Source of the DNA: Planctomycetota bacterium
Lineage (GTDB): Bacteria > Planctomycetota > Planctomycetia > Gemmatales > Gemmataceae
Direction of reading: 5' to 3'
Length of the DNA stretch: 64,000 bases
NCBI GenBank assembly: GCA_021413735.1
Contig: JAIOPV010000081.1
Location: forward strand, 40,235 to 104,234
The notes beneath the pieces are model-generated. The model was not told the DNA's origin and ran no database searches. It saw nothing but the letters and a program-made list of their open reading frames with translations. Numbering within the stretch: position 1 is the stretch's first letter; each line of letters opens with the position of its first letter. This document shows positions 1-8,826 of the stretch, one piece after another. The position numbers and the translations under genes were made by a program.

Positions 1-327
1 GCGGCGGGCTGCGAACTGGCCCGCATGATCTTCGCGATGCTGATGGTGAAGCGTCTGGCCGAGGCCGCGAAGGATTACGAGGCCGAAGAGAAGGCCCAAC
101 TCGGGGTAATGGGGGCGGTGGTCGCGGGCGGCGGGTCGGCCATTCTTGCGTTGCTCGTCACGCTGATCTACAAGACAGGTGCGATCGATGGCATGACGTC
201 GGCGAAGATCTTCGGTGGCGGGTCAATCCTGCTGATCTACCTCGCATTCACTGCGATGAATGCCATGCCGATTTTCGCCACGATGACACTCCGGCGTTCC
301 CTCGGCAGAAAAGCCAGAGGCAAGTGA
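1..327 (+). CDS. Membrane protein, 3' end only
   Basis: The frame is open from base 1, so the true start lies upstream of the window and only the last 108 residues are visible. The first visible ATG at 25 is internal to this frame. The fragment has a short charged helix rich in Glu, Lys and Ala, then two hydrophobic stretches (roughly visible residues 36-58 and 74-96), and ends in a basic tail (Arg/Lys-rich), typical of a polytopic inner-membrane protein with a cytoplasmic C-terminus. I do not recognise the family. It converges with the permease gene on the other strand; a repeat element fills the gap. Confidence 0.6.
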   Translation, partial: AAGCELARMIFAMLMVKRLAEAAKDYEAEEKAQLGVMGAVVAGGGSAILALLVTLIYKTGAIDGMTSAKIFGGGSILLIYLAFTAMNAMPIFATMTLRRSLGRKARGK

Positions 328-382
328 GTTTGGATCAGTGGTGAATGAACACCGGCATCGTGACTCTTGGGCTCAGGTGTTT

Positions 383-567
383 CCCCTCACCCGGCTCGCA
401 AAGCCTTGCCGACCTCTCTCCCCGAAATCGGGGGAGAGGTGGGGGCGTTGCTTCTTCTCCTCAGCTCCAACCCACCATTGCCTTCACCAGAAGCCAACCA
501 GCCCCACCTCTCCCCCGATTTCGGAGGGAGAGGTCGCGACGAGTCTTCGAGTCGCGGGTGAGGGGGA
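383..567. repeat. Inverted pair of CCCCTCACCCG-type elements
   Basis: Two copies of one element face each other: left arm about 383-442, right arm about 500-567. Each contains CCCCTCACCCG, a GACCTCTC block and a small hairpin around CGAAATCGGGGGAGAGGTG. The same pair occurs at 19389-19585, and both lie between convergent genes. Short reading frames across it are artefacts. It may act as a bidirectional terminator, although neither side has a T-run. Confidence 0.8.
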
Positions 568-618
568 ACACCTTCCTCATGTGCCAGCCACGATCTCTCG
601 TCATCATCCCATCGGTTC

Positions 619-2001
619 TCAATGTGGGAGCCCGAACGCATAGTAAACGAGGCACATCAACGCCAACACGACAGAGCCAGCGGTCAGTTCCTTGGCTCGG
701 CCAGCCAGCACTTTCAACAGCGGATACGCGATCAATCCCGCTGTCAGCCCGTTCGCGATGTTGTAGGTAAACACAATCATCACCAGCGTCACGAACGCCG
801 GCACCGCTTCCGTGAAATCGTCGAAGTCGATCTTCCGCACGGATGCCATCATCAACACACCCACCGCGATCAGTGCGGGGCCATAAGCATACGACAGCGT
901 TTGCAGCGGCTGGACAAGCGGGATGAAGAACAGCGTCACCGCGAACAACAAGCCCGTCACCACCGCCGCGAGGCCAGTTCTCGCACCTTCACGCACGCCG
1001 GTCGCCGACTCGATGAACGCGCCGCTCGTCGATGAGCCCACAACTGACGAGAACACGCAAGTCACCGCGTCCACCAGCATCGGCTTCTCGGGATCGGGGA
1101 AGTTGCCGTTCTCGTCGAGCATTCCACCCGCGGCACCGACGGCGACAAGCGTACCGAGCGTGTCGAGGAAGCTCATCAGAAACAGCGTCAGCAGGATCGG
1201 CATGAAGCTGAGTTTCAACGCGCCTTCGACATTGAGATGAAACGCGATTGGGGCGAGCGAGTAATCGCCGGTGAAGGGCATCGCCACGATGCCCTTCGGT
1301 GCGGAACCGACGCCGAGCACGAAGCCTGCCGCAGCCGTGACAGTGATTCCAATCAGCAACGCTCCCTTCACTCCGCGACACAGCAGGGCTGCCATCAGGA
1401 AAAACCCGCCGACGGCGAGCAGCACCTTCGTGTCGTGGAAGTCTCCGATCTTCACGGGAACAGGCGGCTTGCGGAGGAATTCCGTATCCGCGAGACGCAG
1501 GCTTCCGATAGGTGCTCCTTCCACGAAACTGGTCACGATGCCGGTTTCGTAGAGGCCAATGAAGCCGAGGAACAGCCCGATGCCTGCCGCGAAACTGTGC
1601 TTCATGCTGAGCGAAACCGCGTTCGCCAGCCACGTGCGAATGTGCAGCAACGTGATGACGACGAAGATCAACCCGGCGACGAAGACAGCACCGAGCCGCA
1701 ACTCCCAGCCGATGCCCATTGCCGCCAAACCGAAGGCAATGAACGCATTCTCGCCCATGTACGGAGCGACCGCGATTGGCCGGTTCGCGTACAGACCCAT
1801 GAGCAGACAGCCGAAGACTGCAACGAGAATCGTCGCGACCGTACTCGGGCCAATGGGCAACCCAGCGAACGACAGAATCGCGGGATTCACGACTATGATG
1901 TAGGCCATCGTCGCGAACGTAGTGACCCCGCCGAGAACTTCCGTGCGGAGGGTTGTGCCGTGTTCGGGAAGTCGGAAGTAGCGAGCGAGTGTTGTTCCCA
2001 T
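619..2001 (-). CDS. NCS2-family purine permease (AzgA-like)
   Basis: This predicted 460-residue inner-membrane transporter probably imports hypoxanthine/guanine or adenine by proton symport. It begins with the AzgA-type N-terminus (EVLGGVTTFATMAYIIVVNP) and has the GENAFIAFG stretch in the membrane segment near residue 80. Further on are SFLDTLGTLVAVG and the region around SSVVGSSTSGAFIESATGV, matching the helix 8 and helix 10 substrate-site motifs of this group. Length fits the family (430-490). About a dozen hydrophobic segments are visible. The ATG at 2001 sits directly before the conserved N-terminus. The exact purine specificity cannot be read from sequence; assignment to AzgA rather than the UraA/xanthine branch rests on the N-terminal motif. 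It stands alone, converging with the membrane-protein fragment at the left edge. Confidence 0.92.
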   Translation of the reverse strand: MGTTLARYFRLPEHGTTLRTEVLGGVTTFATMAYIIVVNPAILSFAGLPIGPSTVATILVAVFGCLLMGLYANRPIAVAPYMGENAFIAFGLAAMGIGWELRLGAVFVAGLIFVVITLLHIRTWLANAVSLSMKHSFAAGIGLFLGFIGLYETGIVTSFVEGAPIGSLRLADTEFLRKPPVPVKIGDFHDTKVLLAVGGFFLMAALLCRGVKGALLIGITVTAAAGFVLGVGSAPKGIVAMPFTGDYSLAPIAFHLNVEGALKLSFMPILLTLFLMSFLDTLGTLVAVGAAGGMLDENGNFPDPEKPMLVDAVTCVFSSVVGSSTSGAFIESATGVREGARTGLAAVVTGLLFAVTLFFIPLVQPLQTLSYAYGPALIAVGVLMMASVRKIDFDDFTEAVPAFVTLVMIVFTYNIANGLTAGLIAYPLLKVLAGRAKELTAGSVVLALMCLVYYAFGLPH

Positions 2002-2180
2002 GTGGGAACATTATGTTGGGTGGGCAGCGTTCCGCCAGCAGGCCGCATCGTCTCATCGGTCATCAGCCAGACCAGGTTTTTCGCGTCGTTGAGAAGTGGA
2101 TTTTGAAGGGTATCCGCAAGCGGCGATTTGGAAAGCGATTGCGTCGGAAGAAATCCTTGGGGGTCGCTGAAACGGTCGTC

Positions 2181-2321
2181 ATTCCGGGCTTGTGTGTGTC
2201 ATTCCGGACTCCAAAACGTTTCCGGAAGAGGGGTGTGCATGTCGCCCGGAATCGATGAGAAGCCACCGATTGTTTGACTTCCAGATTTTGTTCGGCTCAA
2301 ACTGATCCCCGGAATCCGGGG
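2181..2321. repeat. CCGGAA-rich repeat cluster, copy 1
   Basis: This gap, upstream of the permease on the minus side, holds many ATTCCGG/CCGGAAT words. A longer unit at 2220-2261, read on the minus strand, matches 8563-8603 at about 37 of 42 positions, with one single-base gap. Apart from this cluster and the small gene at 2429, I see nothing else in 2002-2692. Confidence 0.65.
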
Positions 2322-2428
2322 CACACCAAAATCGAGTGAACGAATACCGAGCAAGTCGCACTCACGGTGGCGAGAGTTCGTATCATAGACAATGTTGTCG
2401 TGCCCGCCCCCCAAGCTGTAGGTCCCGC

Positions 2429-2626
2429 GTGCCGCAATCTCGTGATGCCCAAGACCTTCCCATCGAACAACGCCAAACCATCTTCCGGACTCTGGTCGAA
2501 ATCCAGGACACGGGCGTTGGCGTGGCTGCTGCTCGAACCGAGATCACCAAGCGATTTTCGGTAACCGATGCCCAGATCAAGGACATCGAACGCGAAGGGC
2601 TCGATCAACAATGGCCTCCGCTTTAG
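2429..2626 (+). CDS. Small protein of 65 residues, unknown function
   Basis: The start is GTG at 2429, with a weak GTAGG about 7 bases upstream; the frame is also open upstream to an ATG at 2336, but that stretch is Arg/Ser/Cys-rich and looks non-coding. The protein is soluble, charged and predicted helical. A region near its middle (ARTEITKRFSVTDAQIKDIE) looks like a short helix-turn-helix or three-helix unit and is followed by a REGLDQQWPPL tail. From memory, similar short proteins occur in Gemmataceae, alone or next to regulators, but I cannot name a family. It could be a small DNA-binding or anti-sigma-like protein; that is inference. It lies 66 bases upstream of the desaturase frame on the same strand. 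Confidence 0.5.
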   Translation: MPQSRDAQDLPIEQRQTIFRTLVEIQDTGVGVAAARTEITKRFSVTDAQIKDIEREGLDQQWPPL

Positions 2627-2692
2627 TGGGGCCTGCCATGCGGCCGAGTTCAGTCTCGCCGCCCTCGCCGTGCTGGATACAATTCGTCCCTG

Positions 2693-3835
2693 ATGTCGAG
2701 CTTTATTTATTTTTATCTTGCTCGAATTTTGGACTCGACTGGCCCGCTTCGCTTCGCCAAACTTAACATCCCAAGCCGCAGCAAACGCGGCATACCAATT
2801 CACTCAGGTACTCCATTGTCTAGCACAGTTATCAACGACCACGCCACAAGCCCTCCCCCAGCTCCAGAACCTGACAACACGACAGGCATCAAGCCGGTGA
2901 CGCTGGGAACGTACATCCGCAACACCGTCGGAATCGTCGCCCCGATGATCGGCGTCGGCGTTGCGATCTACCTGTTCTGGGGCCAGGGTTGCAGTTGGCT
3001 GGATCTCGGAATGATGGTCGTGATGTACCTCGTGTCGATGCTCGGCGTCACGATCGGTTTCCACCGATTGCTGACGCACCGCGGCTTCGAGACGACGAAC
3101 ACGATGCGATTCATCTGGGCTGTGTGCGGTTCGATGTCGATGGAAGCGCCCGTGTTCAACTGGGTCGCGATGCACCGTCGGCACCACCAGTACAGCGATG
3201 CCGTGGAAGACCCGCACTCGCCGCACCACAGCGGCCCCGGCTTCATCGGCTGGTGCAAGGGCTTCTTCCGTGCTCACGTTGGCTGGGCGTATGAACCAGA
3301 CCCCGCGAACCTGTTCCGCTATATCCCGGACCTGCAAAAAAGCCCCTCGATGCGATTGGCGAACAAGCTGTTCGTTTTCTGGATTGCACTCGGGCTGGCG
3401 ATCCCGGCGATCGTTGGCGGACTGGTGACGCAAAGTTGGGAAGGCGCTCTGAGCGGGTTCATCTGGGGCGGGCTGGTTCGCGTGTTCCTCGGTCACCACG
3501 CGACCTGGAGCGTGAATTCGATTTGTCACATCTGGGGCAGTCGGCCTTACGAGAGCAACGACCTGAGCACGAACAACCTGGCTGTTGGGATCGCAGCTCT
3601 TGGCGAAGGTTGGCACAACAATCACCATGCATTCCCGACGTCGGCTCGCCACGGGTTGGAATGGTGGCAGTTCGATCTGAGTTGGTTGGTGATTCGCGGG
3701 ATGGAAGTAGTCGGTCTGGCGTGGAAAGTGAAGCTCCCGAGTGCGAACGAACTCGCCTCAAAGCGCCGCAACAAGAATGGGGCGACCAGCGAGACCGCGA
3801 CTGGCGATCAATCGACTGCGGGTGCGGCACACTGA
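2693..3835 (+). CDS. Acyl-CoA / fatty-acid desaturase (type 1, membrane di-iron)
   Basis: It introduces a cis double bond into a saturated acyl chain (stearoyl-CoA delta-9-like) using a di-iron centre in the membrane. The three histidine boxes are intact: HRLLTH at residues 124-129, HRRHH at 161-165, and HNNHH near residue 310. Hydrophobic segments flank the first box and lie between the second and third. The 380-residue length includes about 65 N-terminal residues (Ser/Pro-rich) with no family resemblance. An in-frame TTG at 2816 would give a more usual length, so the start is uncertain. Electron donor genes are not adjacent. An inverted repeat at 3849-3907 follows the stop and may end the transcript. 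Confidence is high for the family and low for the start codon and position specificity. Confidence 0.9.
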   Translation: MSSFIYFYLARILDSTGPLRFAKLNIPSRSKRGIPIHSGTPLSSTVINDHATSPPPAPEPDNTTGIKPVTLGTYIRNTVGIVAPMIGVGVAIYLFWGQGCSWLDLGMMVVMYLVSMLGVTIGFHRLLTHRGFETTNTMRFIWAVCGSMSMEAPVFNWVAMHRRHHQYSDAVEDPHSPHHSGPGFIGWCKGFFRAHVGWAYEPDPANLFRYIPDLQKSPSMRLANKLFVFWIALGLAIPAIVGGLVTQSWEGALSGFIWGGLVRVFLGHHATWSVNSICHIWGSRPYESNDLSTNNLAVGIAALGEGWHNNHHAFPTSARHGLEWWQFDLSWLVIRGMEVVGLAWKVKLPSANELASKRRNKNGATSETATGDQSTAGAAH

Positions 3836-3848
3836 CACGGGTAGCCGA

Positions 3849-3907
3849 CGAGCCACGACCACAAGGGAGCGGACTCACCTTTCCCGCTCCCTTGCGGTCG
3901 CGGCTCG
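3849..3907. repeat. Inverted repeat (CGAGCC...AAGGGAGCGG), possible terminator
   Basis: Arms 3849-3872 and 3884-3907 pair at 22 of 24 positions around an 11-base loop. The same unit (GACCGCAAGGGAGCGG) recurs at 19312-19339 and in inverted partial form near 19650. It follows the desaturase stop by 13 bases, so a role in 3'-end formation is plausible. No T-run follows. The rest of 3836-4164 shows nothing further. Confidence 0.7.
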
Positions 3908-4164
3908 CCAACCGGAATCGCTGACGTTTCCGAATTCTTGCGATTCCCACTCACCGCCCGGCTATAGTGGGGTCGCTGTCGAAGTTTCTTGTTTGCTCAC
4001 GAGCGAACAGAATCTCTTCTCTTGGGGACGTTGTCGTGGGTTCGCCTGCGATAACTTTCCGAGATTGACCGGCGCACCATCTGGCTCCGTTGGGATTCCG
4101 ACTCGCGGGCCCACGGTTCTGGTCTTCCCTTCACACGACCGCCGTCGGTCGCGGAAAGAACCTG

Positions 4165-4665
4165 ATGTCAACTGAACTGTCCGCGGGAACCCCTGCGAAC
4201 GAATTGGTGCGTACTCGCAAGCCCGCCCGCCCCACCAAACTGAAACCCACGCAGCCCCCTCTCGAAGTCGCACCGGCGACTCCGGAAACCGTGTTGAACT
4301 TTCTCGTCCTCGACAGTCGTTTCGGCACGATGATCTACGTCATCCTCGAAACCGATCCGCGGAAGGAGCGTGAGTTCCCGGAGTTGAACGTGCGTGAAAT
4401 CCAGTTGGAACGGCGACCCACCGCCCCGGGTACCTCGCCCCAGGACGCGGGGATTTGTGCGGGTGCCGCGATTGGCCGCGATCCGGCGCACTTGTATCGC
4501 TTCCGAGAGTTTGGTTCTGATCGTGCCGTGGCTGGTGCGGGGTTCATCCTGATCGAGCCGCGATATGTGGGTCCGAGCTGGCCGGCGTACGTCTCGGCGT
4601 TCCGACCAGATGGTGACAAGCCGCCGAAGCGTCATCGTGAAACCTCCCGCCCTGCCCGTGGCTGA
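4165..4665 (+). CDS. Hypothetical protein
   Basis: A 166-residue soluble protein that I do not recognise. I chose ATG 4165 because GGAAAG lies about 8 bases upstream and the frame before it (to 4090) looks non-coding. The N-terminal 40 residues are Pro/Lys/Arg-rich (basic, probably disordered). The middle carries a beta-type stretch (VLNFLVLDSRFGTMIYVILE) and the C-terminus is Pro- and Arg-rich. No signal peptide or membrane segment is visible. It could be a nucleic-acid-associated protein given the basic ends, but nothing in the sequence proves it. It stands alone between the desaturase and sdhC. Confidence 0.5.
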   Translation: MSTELSAGTPANELVRTRKPARPTKLKPTQPPLEVAPATPETVLNFLVLDSRFGTMIYVILETDPRKEREFPELNVREIQLERRPTAPGTSPQDAGICAGAAIGRDPAHLYRFREFGSDRAVAGAGFILIEPRYVGPSWPAYVSAFRPDGDKPPKRHRETSRPARG

Positions 4666-4683
4666 AGAAGAAAATAAGTACCG

Positions 4684-4787
4684 AGATTGAACACAGCGCC
4701 ACAGAGAGAAAACAAAGAGAAGAGTTGCGTTCGAACACTGCATTCTTCTTGTTTTCTCGGTGTCTCGGTGCCTGTGTGGTTCAATCT
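4684..4787. repeat. Imperfect inverted repeat upstream of sdhC
   Basis: The left arm around 4684-4723 (AGATTGAACACAG...) is matched by the complement of 4741-4787, with several mismatches and small gaps. It ends about 80 bases before the sdhC start. It resembles the low-complexity AAAACA/GTTTTC palindromes elsewhere in this window. It could lie in the sdh leader or terminate the upstream gene. Confidence 0.55.
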
Positions 4788-4868
4788 CTTTCTGGAATGG
4801 TCGCCGCGAGCGTGGTCGTGTGCCTACACTAAAAGAAACGACCCTCTGTCTCGGGATCGCAACCGCTT

Positions 4869-5663
4869 ATGGCTTCCACGCAAGCCGGCCCACGCCACCC
4901 CAAAGGCCCGCCCAAAGCCGACCCCACTGAGGAGGCCGGCCCGTTTCTCTCAGCCCTTCTCGATTCCAGCGTCGGCTCCAAAATCCTCGTCGCGCTCACC
5001 GGGCTGGGTCTCGTCAGCTTCGCCGTCATTCACATGATCGGCAACCTGAAGGTGTTCCAGGGTCCGGACTCGATCAACGCTTACGCCTACTTCCTGAAGC
5101 ACTCCCTCGGCGTGCTCATCTGGATCGCACGCGGTGGGCTTCTCGGTATCTTCGTGTTGCACCTGACGCTCGCCCTGCGATTGCAGTTCCGCTCGCGTGC
5201 CGCGAGGCCGGTGCCGTATCAGTATCCGGGTAGTGTGCAGGCAACGGCCGCGAGCCGCACGATGATGTGGAGCGGTATCGTCGTCGGGCTGTTCATCTTG
5301 TTTCACCTCGCACACTTCACGTTCGGCTGGGCGATGCAGGTGGAAACGGCTCCCGGCAAGTGGGAAAGCTACCTCGAACTGAAGGACTCGCAGCAGCGGC
5401 AAGACGTGTACAGCATGGTGGTTTTCGGCTTCACGAATCCGCTGCTCGTCGCGTTGTACACGGTCGCTCAGCTGGTGCTGTTCGTCCACTTGCTGCACGG
5501 TATCCAGAGTTCGTTTCAGACGCTTGGCTTGAAGAATCGGCGGTTCGCGTCGCTGATTAAACTGCTTGGCTTCGCGGTCGCGTTCACGATTCTGGTGGGC
5601 AATCTTGTTATCGTGTTCGGCGTGATGGCAGGTTACGCCCCGCCACTGTACAAGTCCGCGTGA
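4869..5663 (+). CDS. sdhC: Succinate dehydrogenase cytochrome b subunit (type B)
   Basis: Membrane anchor of complex II, carrying di-haem b and the quinone site. At 264 residues it is the single large anchor of the Bacillus/Wolinella type, which replaces SdhC plus SdhD. Five hydrophobic segments are visible. Candidate haem-ligand histidines are in VIHMIGNL (H55), FLKHSLG (H78), FVLHLTL (H98) and FHLAHFTFGW in the fourth segment. The first 25 residues are Pro/Lys-rich and precede the conserved start of the fold. It is first in sdhCAB; the next gene begins 60 bases later, after a small GC hairpin (5681-5704). Absence of sdhD is expected for this type and is not a defect. Confidence 0.92.
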   Translation: MASTQAGPRHPKGPPKADPTEEAGPFLSALLDSSVGSKILVALTGLGLVSFAVIHMIGNLKVFQGPDSINAYAYFLKHSLGVLIWIARGGLLGIFVLHLTLALRLQFRSRAARPVPYQYPGSVQATAASRTMMWSGIVVGLFILFHLAHFTFGWAMQVETAPGKWESYLELKDSQQRQDVYSMVVFGFTNPLLVALYTVAQLVLFVHLLHGIQSSFQTLGLKNRRFASLIKLLGFAVAFTILVGNLVIVFGVMAGYAPPLYKSA

Positions 5664-5680
5664 ACAAGACCGCGTGAAGC

Positions 5681-5704
5681 GGCCGCCCCAACGGGGCGCT
5701 GGCC
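5681..5704. repeat. Small GC hairpin between sdhC and sdhA
   Basis: CGCCCC pairs with GGGGCG across an AAC loop, flanked by GGCC/GGCC. A close relative (GTCGCCCC-AGC-GGGGCGAC) lies before tssE at 35057-35075. Such short GC stems between operon genes may tune relative expression; that is inference. Confidence 0.5.
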
Positions 5705-5723
5705 TGACAGGGTATAACCACAA

Positions 5724-7658
5724 ATGAAGCTCGAATCGAAAGTGCCGTCTGGTCCGCTCGCGGAGAAGTGGTCGCATTACAAGCAGCACCAGAAGCTGAT
5801 TAACCCCGCGAACAAGTCGAAGTACACGGTCATCGTGGTCGGCACCGGATTGGCTGGCGGCGCCGCTGCCGCTTCGCTCGCGGAACTCGGCTACAAGGTG
5901 TTGTGCTTCTGTTTTCAAGATTCGCCACGGCGAGCGCACAGCATCGCGGCTCAGGGTGGCATCAACGCCGCGAAGAACTACCGCAACGACGGCGACAGCG
6001 TTTTCCGCCTCTTCTACGACACCATCAAGGGTGGCGACTTCCGCTCGCGCGAAGCGAACGTTCACAGGCTCGCGGAAGTGTCGGTGAACATCATCGACCA
6101 GTGCGTTGCGCAGGGCGTACCGTTCGCCCGCGAGTACGGCGGCTTGCTCGACACCCGCAGCTTCGGCGGCGCACAACTTCAACGCACCTTCTACTGTCGT
6201 GGCCAAACCGGGCAGCAGCTCTTGCTCGGTGCGTATCAAGCGCTGTCGCGGCAAATCGGCCTCGGCAACGTGAAGATGTTCCCACGTTGCGAAATGCTCG
6301 ACCTCGTGACCGTGGACGGCAAAGCTCGCGGGATCGTGACTCGGCACCTCGAAACGGGGAAGATCGAGTCGTTCAGCGGCGACGCGGTTGTTCTCGCCAC
6401 CGGTGGCTACGGTAACGTCTTTTTCCTCAGCACGAACGCGATCGGCTGCAACGTCTCGGCGACGTATCGCGCCTATAAGCGTGGTGCGGCGTTCGCGAAT
6501 CCGTGCTACACGCAGATTCACCCGACGTGCATTCCCGTGACCGGCGATCATCAGTCGAAGCTGACGCTGATGAGCGAGTCGTTGCGGAACGATGGCCGTG
6601 TGTGGGTGCCGAAGAACAAGGCCGACTGCGGCAAGCACCCGCGAGAAGTTCCCGAAGATGCACGCGATTACTTCCTCGAACGCAAGTATCCGAGCTACGG
6701 CAACCTCGCCCCGCGAGACATTTCGAGTCGAGCCGCAAAGGAAGCGTGCGACGACGGCCGCGGTGTCGGTCCGGGTGGTCGCGGCGTGTACCTCGACTTC
6801 GCGGCAGCCATTGCGAAACAGGGTGAGCCGCGAATCCGCGAGAAGTACGGCAATCTGTTCGAGATGTACGAACGCATCACGGACGAGAGCGGCTACGAAC
6901 GCCCGATGCGAATCTACCCGGCGGTCCACTACACAATGGGCGGCCTGTGGGTGAACTACGAGTTGATGTCGAACATCCCCGGCTTGTTCGTGGTCGGCGA
7001 AGCTAACTTCTCGGATCACGGTGCGAACCGCCTCGGGGCGTCGGCGCTCATGCAGGGGCTTGCCGACGGCTACTTCGTGCTGCCGTACACGATCACAAAC
7101 TGGCTCGCGGACCAGAAGCCGGGCGTGACGCCGTTGGATCACTCCGACTTCAAACGCACCGAGGCCGAGGCGACCGATCAGATCAAGCGGTTGCTCGCGG
7201 TGAAAGGCAAGAAGACGGCCGTGGAACTGCACCGCGAACTCGGGCACGTCATGTGGGAACAGGTCGGCATGGCTCGCAGCAAGCAGAGCCTCGAAACAGC
7301 GATTGCCAAGATTCGCGGCCTGCGTGCCGAGTTCTGGTCGAACGTGAACGTGACTGGCACCGACGCAGACCTGAACGTTGCCTTGGAGCGTGCGAATCGG
7401 GTGGCGGACTTCATGGAGTTCGGCGAACTGCTGGCTCTCGACGCACTTCAGCGAGAAGAGAGCTGCGGGGCGCACTTCCGCGTGGAGTATCAGCAGAAGG
7501 ACGAGACCGGTCAGCCGAACGGCGAGTGCGAACGCGATGACGACAAGTTCGCACACGTCGCGGCGTGGGAGTACGCGGGTGGCGAGAAGCAACCTGTGCG
7601 AAACGTGGAACCGCTCGTGTTCGACGTCGTGATGCCAACGAAGCGAAGCTACAAGTGA
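5724..7658 (+). CDS. sdhA: Succinate dehydrogenase flavoprotein subunit
   Basis: Catalytic subunit that oxidises succinate to fumarate with covalently bound FAD. The 644-residue length fits the type-B family. The dinucleotide fold is [17 protein letters not shown] near residue 40. The covalent-FAD histidine is H72 in [11 protein letters not shown]. The substrate/catalytic region includes PFAREYGG and IHPTCIPV, and the C-terminal half holds [21 protein letters not shown], the conserved flavin-side loop. The protein is cytoplasmic and binds SdhB. Start ATG 5724 is 60 bases after sdhC. A 20-bp palindrome separates it from sdhB. A large antisense frame over this gene is a shadow. Confidence 0.97.
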   Translation: MKLESKVPSGPLAEKWSHYKQHQKLINPANKSKYTVIVVGTGLAGGAAAASLAELGYKVLCFCFQDSPRRAHSIAAQGGINAAKNYRNDGDSVFRLFYDTIKGGDFRSREANVHRLAEVSVNIIDQCVAQGVPFAREYGGLLDTRSFGGAQLQRTFYCRGQTGQQLLLGAYQALSRQIGLGNVKMFPRCEMLDLVTVDGKARGIVTRHLETGKIESFSGDAVVLATGGYGNVFFLSTNAIGCNVSATYRAYKRGAAFANPCYTQIHPTCIPVTGDHQSKLTLMSESLRNDGRVWVPKNKADCGKHPREVPEDARDYFLERKYPSYGNLAPRDISSRAAKEACDDGRGVGPGGRGVYLDFAAAIAKQGEPRIREKYGNLFEMYERITDESGYERPMRIYPAVHYTMGGLWVNYELMSNIPGLFVVGEANFSDHGANRLGASALMQGLADGYFVLPYTITNWLADQKPGVTPLDHSDFKRTEAEATDQIKRLLAVKGKKTAVELHRELGHVMWEQVGMARSKQSLETAIAKIRGLRAEFWSNVNVTGTDADLNVALERANRVADFMEFGELLALDALQREESCGAHFRVEYQQKDETGQPNGECERDDDKFAHVAAWEYAGGEKQPVRNVEPLVFDVVMPTKRSYK

Positions 7659-7663
7659 CGTTC

Positions 7664-7760
7664 GTGTTTAGTGTTTGGTGTTTTGTGTTTTGGTGCGTGA
7701 TTGGCGTGGCGTCGCCCCAACCACCAACTACGAACCCGCCAAACACCAAACACTAAACAC
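7664..7760. repeat. Perfect 20-bp inverted repeat between sdhA and sdhB
   Basis: Bases 7664-7683 (GTGTTTAGTGTTTGGTGTTT) are the exact reverse complement of 7741-7760, enclosing 57 bases. The arms are low-complexity TTTGGTG/CACCAAA repeats, AT-richer than anything nearby, and the right arm runs on as further CACCAAA units to the sdhB start. The frame continues through it into sdhB, but the encoded peptide resembles nothing in SdhB. Confidence 0.85.
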
Positions 7761-7776
7761 CAAACACCAAACACAA

Positions 7777-8532
7777 ATGAATCTAACGTTGCACATCTGG
7801 CGGCAGAAGTCTCGCACCGACGCGGGCAAACTCGTCTCGTACCCACTCGGTGGCATTAGCACAGATATGTCGTTCCTTGAGATGCTCGACACGCTGAACG
7901 AGAAGCTGATTCACGAAGGACAGGAGCCGGTGGCGTTCGACCACGATTGCCGCGAGGGGATTTGCGGAAGTTGTTCGATGGTGATTAACGGCCTCGCACA
8001 CGGTCCGGAACGCGGCACGACGACGTGCCAACTGCACATGCGGAGCTTCCGCGACGGCGACCACATTTACATCGAGCCGTGGCGAGCGGCGGCATTCCCG
8101 GTGATGAAGGATCTCGTGTGCGATCGCAGTGCGTTCGACCGGATCATTCAGTCGGGCGGCTTCGTGAGCGTCAACACCGGCGGCGCGCCTGACGGCAACT
8201 CATTGCCGATTGCAAAGGTCGACGCCGACCGTGCGATGGACGCGGCGGAGTGCATCGGTTGCGGGGCGTGCGTGGCAGCGTGTCCGAATGCGTCGGCGAT
8301 GTTGTTCTTGTCGGCGAAGGTGAGCCATTTGGCACAGATGCCGCAGGGCGACACGGAACGGAAGTCACGAGTGCGCTCGATGGTGGCGACGCACGACCGC
8401 GAGGGCTTCGGCCACTGCACGAACATCAACGAGTGCGAGGCAGCGTGTCCGAAGGAGATCAGCGTCGAGCACATCGCCCAACTCAACCGCGACTTCATCG
8501 CCAGCACGGTCAACGCCGTCGTGAATGGCTAA
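7777..8532 (+). CDS. sdhB: Succinate dehydrogenase iron-sulfur subunit
   Basis: It carries electrons from FAD in SdhA to the haem/quinone anchor through three Fe-S clusters. Start ATG 7777 gives 251 residues beginning [10 protein letters not shown], the expected beta strand of the 2Fe-2S domain. The 2Fe-2S ligands are C58, C63, C66 and C84 (CREGICGSC...C). The C-terminal ferredoxin-like domain has [13 protein letters not shown] and [14 protein letters not shown], supplying the 4Fe-4S and 3Fe-4S clusters. An upstream in-frame ATG at 7675 lies within the palindrome and is rejected. It is the last gene of sdhCAB. Confidence 0.96.
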   Translation: MNLTLHIWRQKSRTDAGKLVSYPLGGISTDMSFLEMLDTLNEKLIHEGQEPVAFDHDCREGICGSCSMVINGLAHGPERGTTTCQLHMRSFRDGDHIYIEPWRAAAFPVMKDLVCDRSAFDRIIQSGGFVSVNTGGAPDGNSLPIAKVDADRAMDAAECIGCGACVAACPNASAMLFLSAKVSHLAQMPQGDTERKSRVRSMVATHDREGFGHCTNINECEAACPKEISVEHIAQLNRDFIASTVNAVVNG

Positions 8533-8562
8533 CGTTTCCGCAGTGTCAAGGGTTCGCGTTGA

Positions 8563-8752
8563 TTCTCATTGGTTCCGGGCGACACGCACACCCCTCCCCG
8601 GAACCATTTTACCTGTCCGGAAGAAACTATATCAGAGTATCCGGAACTATAATTGAACGAAATGGTTGTGGCCAAATTATCGCGATGCATGAATCGAAAA
8701 CACGTCCGGAACCATGCCCGGAAGTGCAGGAATGTCACTTTCTCCCGGAAGA
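8563..8752. repeat. CCGGAA-rich repeat cluster, copy 2
   Basis: After sdhB, a unit at 8563-8603 (TTCTCATTGGTTCCGGGCGA...) matches the complement of 2220-2261. It is followed by further TCCGGAA or CCCGGAAG words near 8616, 8639, 8705, 8718 and 8745. No gene is supported in 8533-8826. Confidence 0.65.
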
Positions 8753-8826
8753 AATAATGTGAGAGCGTCGCTCGCCGATGCCGTAACCGTGAAAGTACGC
8801 CCCGACCGCTCCAGCTTCCTCTCGTC

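Noticed and set aside
338..770. Three overlapping small frames near 340-770
   Set aside because: They are translations of the repeat element at 383-567 and of antisense permease sequence.
5664..5723. Missing sdhD
   Set aside because: Type-B succinate dehydrogenases use a single large cytochrome subunit, which sdhC here supplies.
4950..7592. 880-codon open frame antisense to sdhA
   Set aside because: It mirrors the codon structure of sdhC/sdhA; the peptide is His/Arg/Val-rich with no domain, typical of antisense frames in GC-rich DNA.
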